Source of the DNA: Phycisphaerales bacterium | GTDB lineage: Bacteria; Planctomycetota; Phycisphaerae; Tepidisphaerales; Tepidisphaeraceae | Direction of reading: 5' to 3' | Assembly: GCA_028288875.1 (NCBI GenBank) | Contig: JAQGHK010000472.1 | Span: 1-8,833, forward strand | DNA length: 8,833 nucleotides | Shown: positions 1 to 6,910 of the stretch, one piece after another | How the letters are laid out: every line of letters starts with the position of its first letter | How positions within the stretch are numbered: the first letter of the stretch is position 1 | The notes under the pieces: model-generated | The model's input: the letters and a program-made list of their open reading frames with translations, nothing else | Told to the model about the DNA's origin: nothing | Database searches by the model: none | Program-made: the position numbers and the translations under genes

Positions 1-30
1 TTTTATCTCGATGACATCGCCTTCGAGTAA
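1..30 (+). CDS. C-terminal tail of a plus-strand gene (possible carbohydrate-active or secreted protein), truncated by the window edge
   Basis: Reading frame 1 encodes FYLDDIAFE followed by a TAA stop at 28-30. Only nine codons are inside the window, so the gene cannot be named. The pattern aromatic-aliphatic-Asp-Asp-Ile-x-Phe at an extreme C-terminus is common at the last beta-strand of carbohydrate-binding jelly-roll domains in secreted glycoside hydrolases, and this would fit the beta-galactosidase that converges on it 44 bases away. That link is an inference from a very short peptide. The alternative is that the frame is open by chance. Confidence 0.4.
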   Translation, partial: FYLDDIAFE

Positions 31-55
31 CGGGATCTTCGCGGCGTCTCCCGTT
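29..55. terminator. Hairpin between convergent genes, possible bidirectional terminator
   Basis: AACGGGA (29-35) and TCCCGTT (49-55) form a perfect 7-base-pair stem with a 13-base loop. The left arm overlaps the TAA stop of the plus-strand gene, and the structure lies 19 bases beyond the beta-galactosidase stop on the other strand. Neither side is followed by a T-run, so it is not a canonical intrinsic terminator. Its place between two converging genes is the main argument for a role in 3'-end formation. Confidence 0.3.
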
Positions 56-74
56 CAAGACCGGGCGGGCATGC

Positions 75-2741
75 TTACGGCTGCGAAGCATTTAACGTGA
101 TGTCCCGCGGCGTCAGTCCCTCTCCAGTGACGTGCAACGTGATCGGGCCCGTGGCACCTGGCTTCGCACGGACGATGGCCAGCGCCAGACCGTTGAAGGC
201 GGCGCGGTCGTGGGACGTGAAGGCCGTGTGATCGGTCGGGTCTCCGTTATCCGTCGCCACGATCTCGCCGGGCCCGCTGATCGTGAACGCCAGCTTCGGG
301 TGCGAGCGGGGAACCATCAAACCGGCGTCGTCGGCCACGGTGGCGGTGACGAAGGACAGATCGCGGCCATCAGCGGCGATGACTGAGCGATCCGCGGAGA
401 GCAGCAGCTTGGCGGCAGGCCCGGTGGTTTTCACGATGTCGGTCGCCCACGGTTGGCCGTGCTTGTACGCGACGACCTTCAATTCGCCGGGCTCGTATGT
501 CACGTCGTTCCATCGCAGGCGGTATTCGAATGCGCCTTTTTTCTGCCGGCCGAGCGATTGGCCGTTGAGAAAGAGCTCGGCCTCATCGCCGGAGGTGTAA
601 ACGTGAACCGGCGTGATCTGACCAACGCGTTCGGGCCAGTTCCAGTGTGGGAGAATGTGCGCCATTGGCAGGTCGGGCCGCCAGCGGGCCTGGTAGAGGT
701 AGAAGCGATCCTTCTTGAAGCCGGCGAGATCGACGATGCCGAAATAGGAACTGCGTGAGGGGACGTTGTACCGGCCGAGTGCTTTGAGCTCGGCTTCTGC
801 TTTCGCTCGGGCTTCGGGCGTGTGGTAATTCGAAAGCGTGGACGTGTCATCGGAGAAGGGCGTCGGCTCGCCCAGGTAATCGAAGCCGGTCCAGACGAAC
901 TCGCCGGCGACGAACGGGTTTTCATCCTGGCCTTTAAACTCGCGGTCGGGGGTCGTGGCGTAGCTGAGCGCACTGAGGTCGTACGAGCTCATCTGGAAGC
1001 CGATCTTTCCGTGGTCAGGCTTGGTGTCGACGGGAAAGGCGTACTCGCCGCGCGAGCTAAGGACAGAGGCCGTCTCACTGCCGTAGACCGGCTGCATGGG
1101 ATTGGCCGCGCGAAATTTTGGATACTCGTGCGGCTTGTAGTTGAAGCCGAACACATCGACCGTTTTCTGAAACCCGTTGTAGCCGGCAGCGGGATTATCG
1201 CAGCCGGACGTAGTCGGGCGGGTGGGATCTTCCTCGTGAGCGATGGCCGTCAATCGCGCCGCGAGCGGGTGCTTCTTGGGGCTGCGCTGCTCGGGAATCT
1301 CGTTCCCGATGCTCCAGAAGATCACCGACGGATGGTTACGGTCGCGGCGGATCATGGCGCGCAGGTCGGCCTCGGACCAATCGGCGAACAACTTCGCGTA
1401 GCCATTGTCCTTTTTCGCTTCGGTCCATGTATCGGTGAGCTCGTCCATGACGAGGAACCCCATGCGGTCGCACAGGTCGAGCAACTCGGGCGCGGGCGGA
1501 TTGTGCGAGGTGCGGAGCGCGTTCACGCCCATTTCTTTAAGAATCTCAAGCTGCCGCTCGGCCGCGCGGAAGTTGAAGGCGGCCCCGAGCGCGCCAAAGT
1601 CATGGTGCATGCAGACGCCCTGCAGCGGCACGCGTTTGCCATTGAGGTGGAAGCCGTCGTCGACGGTGAACTCTGCTGTCCGGATGCCGAAGGGCGTTGC
1701 GTTGCGATCAACAGCTATGCCGTTCTGCTGAACGAGGGTGACGGCCACGTAGCGATTGGGCTGCGCGATGTCCCATAGATGAGGGTCGGGAACGATGAGA
1801 CGGGTTGTGACCGGCATGGTTCTCGCGGCGGCGAGCGCAACAGTTTGAGGCGGAGAAGTGAGTATCGCGGAGCCGGCAGGCAGCCCTTGGGAATCGGCTG
1901 TGAAGATCTGCGTGACAACTTGGACGTCGGCGGGGCTGGCGGAGTCGTTCGCGATTTGCGCTTCGACGGACACCATGGCGGAGGCGGCCGAGATCGCGGG
2001 CGTTGAGACGCGAACGCCCCATTGCCCGACGTGGACGGGTGCAGTTTTGCACAGCCAGACGTTGCGGTAAACGCCGCCGCCGGGATACCAGCGGGACGAT
2101 TCCTTCGGATTATCCAGTCGGATGGCGAGGGTGTTGGCCGCGCCGAATCTCAAATACGGGGTTAGATCAAGCTGGTAGGACGCGTAACCATAAGGCCAGC
2201 CGCCGACGAGGTGGCCGTTGCACCAGACGGCGGAATACGACATCGCCCCATCAATTTCGAGGGTGATACGGCGGCCTTGATCCGATGCAGGCAGGTCAAA
2301 CGTCTTCCGATACCAGGCGACGCCGAACCACGGGAGTTTGCCGGTGTCGCCGGGTAGCGCCTGGTCGAAGTCGCCTTCGACGCCCCAGTCGTGCGGGAGA
2401 TCAACCGCGCGCCACATGGAATCGTCATACGCGGCCGCGGGCTGGGCATACGAAAGTGTGTCGCCGGGTGCCGGGCCGACCGGGTGAATCGCCGGCGGCT
2501 TGGAAATAAAGCCGTTGGCCGATGGGAGAATCCACGGCTTGAGTTGATCGTAAGCGAGTGTATTCCCAGCGTCCGCGGGATCGCCTTTGATGAAACGCCA
2601 GTCGGCTGTGAACAGAATGCGATCGCGGGGTGATGATGAATCGCCCAGAGGCGCGGCGTTATTCGTTTCCGACGATGGCGGGGCAGCTTCGGCAAGGGTG
2701 AGCGCGAGCAGGAAAGCCGTCAGTAAGTATGCAAATTTCAT
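75..2741 (-). CDS. Secreted GH2-family beta-galactosidase
   Basis: This 888-residue glycoside hydrolase family 2 enzyme should hydrolyse terminal beta-galactosides (or related beta-glycosides) by a retaining mechanism, probably in the periplasm or outside the cell. Residues 1-20 form a Sec signal peptide (MKFAYLLTAFLLALTLAEAA). The GH2 sugar-binding domain covers about 85-235, with WRAVDLPHDW and a WYRKTF strand. An Ig-like domain follows to about 355, then the TIM barrel (about 360-620). The barrel holds the NHPSVIFWSIGNE motif, giving the acid/base Glu481, and PVYGSET, giving the predicted nucleophile Glu556. RTSHNPP (410-416) is also typical. Residues 690-765 resemble the DUF4982 beta-sandwich, and 775-880 a final Ig-like domain often seen in polysaccharide-degrading GH2 enzymes. 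The ATG start fits the signal peptide, but no Shine-Dalgarno is visible. Specificity among GH2 activities (galactosidase, glucuronidase, mannosidase) is not proven; the fold and domain order favour beta-galactosidase. Confidence 0.93.
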   Translation of the reverse strand: MKFAYLLTAFLLALTLAEAAPPSSETNNAAPLGDSSSPRDRILFTADWRFIKGDPADAGNTLAYDQLKPWILPSANGFISKPPAIHPVGPAPGDTLSYAQPAAAYDDSMWRAVDLPHDWGVEGDFDQALPGDTGKLPWFGVAWYRKTFDLPASDQGRRITLEIDGAMSYSAVWCNGHLVGGWPYGYASYQLDLTPYLRFGAANTLAIRLDNPKESSRWYPGGGVYRNVWLCKTAPVHVGQWGVRVSTPAISAASAMVSVEAQIANDSASPADVQVVTQIFTADSQGLPAGSAILTSPPQTVALAAARTMPVTTRLIVPDPHLWDIAQPNRYVAVTLVQQNGIAVDRNATPFGIRTAEFTVDDGFHLNGKRVPLQGVCMHHDFGALGAAFNFRAAERQLEILKEMGVNALRTSHNPPAPELLDLCDRMGFLVMDELTDTWTEAKKDNGYAKLFADWSEADLRAMIRRDRNHPSVIFWSIGNEIPEQRSPKKHPLAARLTAIAHEEDPTRPTTSGCDNPAAGYNGFQKTVDVFGFNYKPHEYPKFRAANPMQPVYGSETASVLSSRGEYAFPVDTKPDHGKIGFQMSSYDLSALSYATTPDREFKGQDENPFVAGEFVWTGFDYLGEPTPFSDDTSTLSNYHTPEARAKAEAELKALGRYNVPSRSSYFGIVDLAGFKKDRFYLYQARWRPDLPMAHILPHWNWPERVGQITPVHVYTSGDEAELFLNGQSLGRQKKGAFEYRLRWNDVTYEPGELKVVAYKHGQPWATDIVKTTGPAAKLLLSADRSVIAADGRDLSFVTATVADDAGLMVPRSHPKLAFTISGPGEIVATDNGDPTDHTAFTSHDRAAFNGLALAIVRAKPGATGPITLHVTGEGLTPRDITLNASQP

Positions 2742-2908
2742 GGCGTTTTGACGGGGCGAGGCGGAAGAGGGGTGTCGGAGCTATCGGTCGCAGGAAATGA
2801 TCGTAATAGGGATGCGGCTACCGATACAGGAATGAATCAAAAGTTGGCCGGCCCAGGCATGTTACCTTGCGCCTACCGCAATCTTCTGACGAGCAGCTTT
2901 CAATGTGA

Positions 2909-2981
2909 GGTCCGAATCGGCGAGTGAAGCGACACCCGTTCGTCGCGACCACTGCTTAGACGACCTCAGCCGATGCGGACC
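2909..2981. repeat. Long imperfect inverted repeat just after the FecR stop codon
   Basis: GGTCCGAATCGGC (2909-2921) and GCCGATGCGGACC (2969-2981) are complementary over 13 positions with one mismatch, separated by 47 bases. Inside the loop a smaller stem can form (GCGAC 2929-2933 with GTCGC 2942-2946). A competing pairing also exists (TGAGGTC 2906-2912 with GACCTCA 2962-2968). On the minus strand the stem begins two bases after the FecR TAA stop, so it would lie in the 3' end of that mRNA. No T-run follows. It could be a terminator, an mRNA-stabilising structure or a structured leader for the beta-galactosidase gene. The rest of the 242-base gap (2742-2983) shows only an 8-base GGCCGGCC palindrome at 2846-2853 and no convincing promoter. 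Confidence 0.5.
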
Positions 2982-2983
2982 AT

Positions 2984-4234
2984 TTATTTCCGGTGGTTCG
3001 CGGCACGCGATGCGCCGGACGGGAGATTTGTCCCGATCGGCACGACACCGACGGCCGTCCCGTCCACGAAACCGGCAATTGGCTTATCGACTTGGGTGGT
3101 CACCGAATCGACCGACGAGATTCCGTCAAAGATCTTGATGCGTTTGCCGTCTTGGAAGGCATCGACCTGAGCCGTGGTGGGGTTGCCTGAGATGAGCGTC
3201 AACCCCAGGCCGTAGAGGCCCGTTGGTGCGCCTTTGGGGAAATAAACGATTTCGATGCCACCGTTCGGACCGCCACGATGATCGAAGGGAACTTTGCCGC
3301 CGCTTGAATTGGTGGCGAGCGCGCCGGCGGGATAGAGCGTTTCGCCGGCATTGTTGACGCCGCCGGGCGTTTGGACGGAGAAGTTCAGGTCGGCGTTGGT
3401 GTTCCACCGTGCGACGAAGTTCAGGACGCCCGGCAGCGTGGGAATCAATTCGCCATCGGTCGGCGGGCGGCCGCCGGTGACGACCTTGATGCCGGCGTCG
3501 CGGTCGAAGGAAACCGTCGACCCGTGCGAGATCAGCGTATCGATCAGCGCGGTCTCGGCGACGGTGCGTGCCAGGGACAGCGACGGGTCCAGTGTGGATT
3601 TACTGATCGCCAGCGCAACGGCGCTGGATTCCTTGGAATCGACCTTGGTCTTGCCTTGGCCCTTCGCGCCGAAGGCGATCTGCTTTTTCCCGTCGCGGAA
3701 AATGGCGGTGCCGGTGAGGCTGACGGCTTCGGGATTGAACGGCCGCTGGTCGTAAAGGCTCACACGCGTGCCGCGGACGGCCAAGGTGCTGCTGGGGCTG
3801 CGGATGACGGAGCGGTGTTCCAGGCCGGCGGATTCGACGTCCAGCCGCACACGGCCGTACTTCATCATCAGGTCGGTATTGATGGTTTTATTGTTGCGAA
3901 CCGCTTCCAGCAACTTGACCGTGCCGAGCCGATCCAGCGTGAAGGTTTGATCCGGCGGCAAGGTGCAGCGGACGGCGCTGCGCGGGCCGGTGCGGATTTC
4001 CGACATCTCTCCGAGCAGCATTCCGACCTGGGCTTTGGCCCACGGCTCTTTATCGTTCTGGCGTACCTGCACCATGCCTTCGACACCGGTGACGGTGGCT
4101 TGGAGCGATTCAGTTGTCGCTTCGGCCGTTGTGACGGCCGCCGGGGCGGAGGTCTGCGCATTCGCGGGAAGTGCCGTGGCGGCGACCGCGGCGAGTAGCG
4201 CCAACTTGAAACCGACAATTCGAATTTGACTCAT
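2984..4234 (-). CDS. Exported FecR-domain protein
   Basis: This is a 416-residue periplasmic or surface protein of unknown precise function. Residues 1-26 are a Sec signal peptide with likely cleavage at ANA|Q. Residues about 45-165 form a FecR-type beta-domain: VTGVEGMVQVR, then EIRTGPRSAVRCTL, a TLDRLGTVKLLEAV strand and IRSPSSTLAVRGTRVSL, where the SP-x-x-x-x-VRGT core is the clearest mark. Residues about 268-370 look like a beta-sandwich (WNTNADLNFSVQTPGG, then GGPNGGIEIVYFPKG), faintly like DUF2135/YfaP-type domains. There is no N-terminal anti-sigma helix bundle or internal membrane segment, so it is not a classical FecR sigma regulator. The ATG at 4234 is preceded by AGGGG at a 7-base spacing. 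An in-frame ATG at 4258 has its own AGGA at 5 bases but would give an odd, Cys- and Asp-containing N-terminus. It is the last gene of the porin-lipoprotein-FecR group. Confidence 0.85.
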   Translation of the reverse strand: MSQIRIVGFKLALLAAVAATALPANAQTSAPAAVTTAEATTESLQATVTGVEGMVQVRQNDKEPWAKAQVGMLLGEMSEIRTGPRSAVRCTLPPDQTFTLDRLGTVKLLEAVRNNKTINTDLMMKYGRVRLDVESAGLEHRSVIRSPSSTLAVRGTRVSLYDQRPFNPEAVSLTGTAIFRDGKKQIAFGAKGQGKTKVDSKESSAVALAISKSTLDPSLSLARTVAETALIDTLISHGSTVSFDRDAGIKVVTGGRPPTDGELIPTLPGVLNFVARWNTNADLNFSVQTPGGVNNAGETLYPAGALATNSSGGKVPFDHRGGPNGGIEIVYFPKGAPTGLYGLGLTLISGNPTTAQVDAFQDGKRIKIFDGISSVDSVTTQVDKPIAGFVDGTAVGVVPIGTNLPSGASRAANHRK

Positions 4235-4263
4235 GACTGCACCCCTACAATCGCTCATCCACG

Positions 4264-4302
4264 TCCTGCTACTTTGTCCTGCTACTTTGCCCTACTACTT
4301 TG
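4264..4302. repeat. Three tandem copies of a 13-base repeat
   Basis: TCCTGCTACTTTG occurs at 4264-4276 and identically at 4277-4289. A third copy, CCCTACTACTTTG, at 4290-4302 has two changes. On the minus (coding) strand the unit reads CAAAGTAGCAGGA. The third copy contains the last codons and the double TAG stop of the lipoprotein gene; the other two fill the gap before FecR. Each minus-strand unit carries a TAG and ends in a Shine-Dalgarno-like AGGA or AGGG. Confidence 0.9.
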
Positions 4303-4858
4303 CCGCGGTCGCGTCACTCGGCAACTCGGCCGCACGTTTGTTGGCGGCGTCGCCTCGCTGATAGTCTTCGACGCGCCCGATGATGCCGACCAATTCGCTG
4401 CCGGAGAACGTCTGATTCGGCGTGCTCGGCGGGTAGATGCCTTCGAAGCAGAGCTCACGCACGGCATAGCGAGGTGATGCGCCAGTGACATGCATCATAA
4501 GCCCGCCCTTAATCTGCATCGCCTTCACGAGCACGACGGCCACGGTCCCCCGCTCGACACTCTCATTCGCCGGGGCATTGAAGCCGGTCGGCAGCAGGCC
4601 GCGCGACTTCATGCCGTTCAGGCGCGCCACGTAGTCAGTATATTCGTCCTTGCTGTCCAGATATAGAAGAATCGCGTGGAAGGCGTCGTCATTACAGGCA
4701 ATTTTGGCGTCGTTAAGGTCATGCCAGAAGTCCATTTGCGCGTCATCGGTTGAGCCGCCATGCTCTGCAACGACGGAATTTTTGACCTTCGCCAGTTCGC
4801 ACCCGGTTATCGCCAACAGTCCGATCAGCAGTGTTGTTTTTAATCGGCGAAGTGGCAT
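4295..4858 (-). CDS. Small predicted outer-membrane lipoprotein, unknown function
   Basis: I do not recognise this 187-residue protein. It starts MPLRRLKTTLLIGLLAITGC: a basic n-region, a hydrophobic core and a lipobox ITGC, so Cys20 should be lipidated and the signal removed by signal peptidase II. Glu21-Leu22 after the cysteine do not match the Asp+2 inner-membrane retention rule, which favours the outer membrane. The mature part is soluble, with two more cysteines (Cys55, Cys137), an acidic stretch at 37-75, and a stop formed by two TAG codons. The ATG at 4858 was chosen because it gives a compact signal. A GTG at 4873 overlaps the porin stop codon (GTGA) and would add five residues (MTDFL), so translation coupling from the porin is possible. 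It lies between the porin and FecR genes and was probably cotranscribed with them. No enzyme motif is visible. Confidence 0.75.
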   Translation of the reverse strand: MPLRRLKTTLLIGLLAITGCELAKVKNSVVAEHGGSTDDAQMDFWHDLNDAKIACNDDAFHAILLYLDSKDEYTDYVARLNGMKSRGLLPTGFNAPANESVERGTVAVVLVKAMQIKGGLMMHVTGASPRYAVRELCFEGIYPPSTPNQTFSGSELVGIIGRVEDYQRGDAANKRAAELPSDATAAK

Positions 4859-4869
4859 AAGGAAGTCCG

Positions 4870-6345
4870 TCACAGGCCGATGGTAATGCTGGTCGAAAAG
4901 AACTGCCGGGCCTCGTCGCTGCCGATGACGTCTTCATTCGGGAAGAAGACGCCGTACCGCAGTGAAACGGTCACATCACTGGTGGCCTGCCAGTTCATGT
5001 ACAGATCCGGCTCCCAACCCAGGAAGCGGCCGTCCTTGGTGGCTTCGTCGATCGGGCCGTTTTCATCGCACTTTGCGTAGCCGAAGATATCGGCCCCGAC
5101 CTGCATCCGTCGAAGCGCCGACACGTCGGAAAACGGAAAGCTGGAGATGCCGCCGCGGACCATCAGCAGATTGGAGATCGTCGGCGCGAACGCTTGGCCG
5201 GAGTTGATCAGGCTGAACGCGTTGAACGCGTTGTCGACCGAGTTCGGCGCGTTGCCGGCAAAGGTATTGGAGGTCTGGAGGCGGTCGCCATCGCCGGTCG
5301 CGAGCAGGAACTCGGCGGATAGCCGCGTGTGGGAAGCGCCCTGCACGGCATAGTCGAGGCGCAAATCGGCGGCCATAGCGCGGATGTCATCGTCGGTCTG
5401 TTCCACCGGCGTCAGAAATGGCCCGTTGACGGTGAAGCTGTTCGACTTCGATTTGCCGCCTTCATAAACGACTTCGGCGCTGTAGGAGAGGTGGTCGGTC
5501 AGCGCACCCGCCGAGCCGCCGCCGATGTAGTAGCTGTCGTACCCGAAGGTGGTGGTCACCGTGCCGAGGGTGTAGCTGGTGTTGTCGTTGTAGTCGCGCT
5601 GGAGCAGCCCATAGACGTACGGCCGATGCGTACCGAGTTGGGCGCTGAACATCAGGCCGTAGTAGCCGCGCTTCGTGTTGTCATCGAAACCGGGGCGTGA
5701 GGCCTCAAAGTCGACCGAATCTTTCGGCGTAACACCCGCGATGCCATCGAGCTGAAAGATGCCCTTACTCAGTTTGAGCATCACGCCATCGAGCCGCTGG
5801 CCGATCGCCAGGCCATTGCCCCAGTAGACGATGTCGCGACCGACCTGGAACGTGAAGTTCCCGTCCACTTCCTTCCCGGCTTGGGAGCCGAGATACCGCG
5901 CCAGATCGAAGCGGTAGTAGGCGATATCCGCCTTAGGGCCGATGAAGTCGTCGCCTTTGCCGTCGAAGCTGTCGCCGGAGTTGAAATCGCGATAGGTGGC
6001 GCGAAGACGCAGGAAGAGTTCGTGTGCGCCGTCGAAGTTGAGCCGGGTGTAGCCGATGAGGTCGGACTGCCGGAGGACGTGGTTTTCGTTGTTGCTGTCG
6101 TCGACGGTGAGATAGGTGAAGGTGGCGTAAGCCCCGTAATCGACGAACGCCCGCTGCCCGACCGGGATATCAGGGGAAACCCGCACCATCGTGTCGAGGC
6201 GCAGGCGCTCGAGTTCCGCCCGGTCCAGATCCACCGTGGATTGCGCGAAAGTGGCGGATGCCATCATCGCGGCGCACAAAGCGAATACACTGGTTTGGAG
6301 GTATTTCAGCGTCGTCTCGCCATTGGGGATGGCCGACGCTAACAA
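4870..6345 (-). CDS. AlgE-like (alginate export family) outer-membrane beta-barrel porin
   Basis: This is a 491-residue predicted outer-membrane channel. The N-terminus has a Sec signal ending ATFA|Q (about residue 34). The rest is rich in alternating aromatic/polar beta-strands, such as YGAYATFTYLTV, FLRLRATYRDFNSGD and RGYYGLMFSAQLG. The segment FQVGRDIVYWGNGLAIGQRL (166-185) matches the hallmark region of the alginate-export barrel family, in which strands line a pore for anionic polysaccharide. The last strand ends in ITIGL rather than in the Phe common in proteobacterial barrels. Known members export alginate, but many in Planctomycetota and Bacteroidota have no known substrate, so alginate is not claimed. 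The start is uncertain: TTG at 6345 is the only ordinary start codon before the signal peptide and has no clear Shine-Dalgarno. The stop overlaps the alternative GTG of the lipoprotein gene, which supports an operon. Confidence 0.82.
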   Translation of the reverse strand: MLASAIPNGETTLKYLQTSVFALCAAMMASATFAQSTVDLDRAELERLRLDTMVRVSPDIPVGQRAFVDYGAYATFTYLTVDDSNNENHVLRQSDLIGYTRLNFDGAHELFLRLRATYRDFNSGDSFDGKGDDFIGPKADIAYYRFDLARYLGSQAGKEVDGNFTFQVGRDIVYWGNGLAIGQRLDGVMLKLSKGIFQLDGIAGVTPKDSVDFEASRPGFDDNTKRGYYGLMFSAQLGTHRPYVYGLLQRDYNDNTSYTLGTVTTTFGYDSYYIGGGSAGALTDHLSYSAEVVYEGGKSKSNSFTVNGPFLTPVEQTDDDIRAMAADLRLDYAVQGASHTRLSAEFLLATGDGDRLQTSNTFAGNAPNSVDNAFNAFSLINSGQAFAPTISNLLMVRGGISSFPFSDVSALRRMQVGADIFGYAKCDENGPIDEATKDGRFLGWEPDLYMNWQATSDVTVSLRYGVFFPNEDVIGSDEARQFFSTSITIGL

Positions 6346-6362
6346 GCCACGCTGGCCGAGGC

Positions 6363-6391
6363 AAAAACCAGCTAATTTGCTATCAGGCTGG
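6363..6391 (-). terminator. Possible weak intrinsic terminator after the STAS gene
   Basis: On the minus strand CCAGC (6387-6391) can pair with GCTGG (6368-6372) across a 14-base loop, immediately followed by TTTTT (6363-6367). The stem starts five bases after the STAS stop codon. The stem is only five base pairs, so termination would be weak and some readthrough into the porin gene is plausible. Confidence 0.4.
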
Positions 6392-6396
6392 ATTGA

Positions 6397-6744
6397 TCAC
6401 TTCGTCGGCGCATCGATGGCGGCCTGCACGGTGTCGAAGATCTTGAACAGCTTGTCGAGCAACGACCGCTTGAACGACTCCCGCACGATCGGCGAGACTG
6501 CAGCCATCCGCACCACGCCGCCGGACTTAGCGACATCCCGGCGAAAGCCGATCAGCGATCCCATCGCACTGCTGCCGATCATCGACAACCCGGCCAAATC
6601 GAGCACGACCAGCGCCGGCTTCTTGTCCGCAATGCTCCCAAGCTGGGCGTCGAGAAGGTCCACCTCAACAATGCCGATGGTCCCCTTTAACGCGACGATC
6701 GTCGTAGAACAGGACTCCGTGATTTCAAAGTTTGGGTGACTCAA
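6397..6744 (-). CDS. STAS-domain protein, anti-sigma factor antagonist-like
   Basis: This is a 115-residue single STAS domain, the usual size for SpoIIAA/RsbV-type proteins. In that family an unphosphorylated STAS protein binds a kinase/anti-sigma partner and releases a sigma factor or other target; phosphorylation on a conserved serine switches it off. The core strand-loop-helix is visible as LVVLDLAGLSMIGSSAMGSL (45-64). Ser59 aligns with the SpoIIAA phosphoserine, but the usual DSSG is GSSA here, so the flanking Asp and Gly are lost. The FKRSLLDKLFKIFDT helix near residue 90 is also typical of STAS. The start is TTG at 6744, supported by GGGGAG (6753-6758) at an 8-base spacing. It is divergent from the GAF gene. 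No sigma factor, kinase or phosphatase gene is in the window, so the partner is unknown. Confidence 0.88.
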   Translation of the reverse strand: MSHPNFEITESCSTTIVALKGTIGIVEVDLLDAQLGSIADKKPALVVLDLAGLSMIGSSAMGSLIGFRRDVAKSGGVVRMAAVSPIVRESFKRSLLDKLFKIFDTVQAAIDAPTK

Positions 6745-6787
6745 AGCTACTGCTCCCCATGCTGAACTACGCGGAACACGGTTAAGC

Positions 6788-6815
6788 TTGAATTCATATC
6801 ACATGCTGCTATTTT
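6788..6815 (+). promoter_or_regulatory. Candidate sigma-70-type promoter for the GAF-MinD-glutaminase cluster
   Basis: TTGAAT (6788-6793) and TATTTT (6810-6815) match the -35 and -10 consensus at four of six positions each, with a 16-base spacer. This would give a leader of roughly 90 bases before the GAF start at 6911. The match is modest, and promoter consensus in this bacterial group is poorly defined. Confidence 0.28.
6793..6801 (-). promoter_or_regulatory. Candidate extended -10 promoter for the STAS gene
   Basis: On the minus strand TGATATGAA reads as a TGn extended -10 followed by TATGAA. Transcription would start near 6786, about 41 bases before the TTG start of the STAS gene. It overlaps the -35 of the opposing candidate promoter, so the two directions could interfere. 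No good -35 element accompanies it. Confidence 0.25.
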
Positions 6816-6910
6816 CGGTGCAACCAACCGACTGTGACGCGAAGTCTGCCAACAAACGACCGCTCAGGCAATCGTTTTCCGACGAAGACCACTTCAAATA
6901 AGGGGTTGGG

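Noticed and set aside
822..1778. 318-codon plus-strand open frame inside the beta-galactosidase gene
   Set aside because: It is antisense to the catalytic barrel, whose active-site motifs are intact on the minus strand. The plus frame has no motif and a composition typical of a shadow frame.
2846..2853. GGCCGGCC palindrome in the FecR/beta-galactosidase gap
   Set aside because: An 8-base palindrome is expected by chance in GC-rich DNA, and nothing nearby supports an operator.
3371..4198. 275-codon plus-strand open frame opposite the FecR gene
   Set aside because: The minus strand carries a signal peptide and FecR motifs with a ribosome site. The plus frame is low-complexity Gly/Ala/Arg/Asp with no domain.
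2984..4234. FecR protein as a sigma-factor regulator of an iron-uptake system
   Set aside because: There is no anti-sigma domain, no membrane segment after the signal, no adjacent ECF sigma gene and no TonB receptor.
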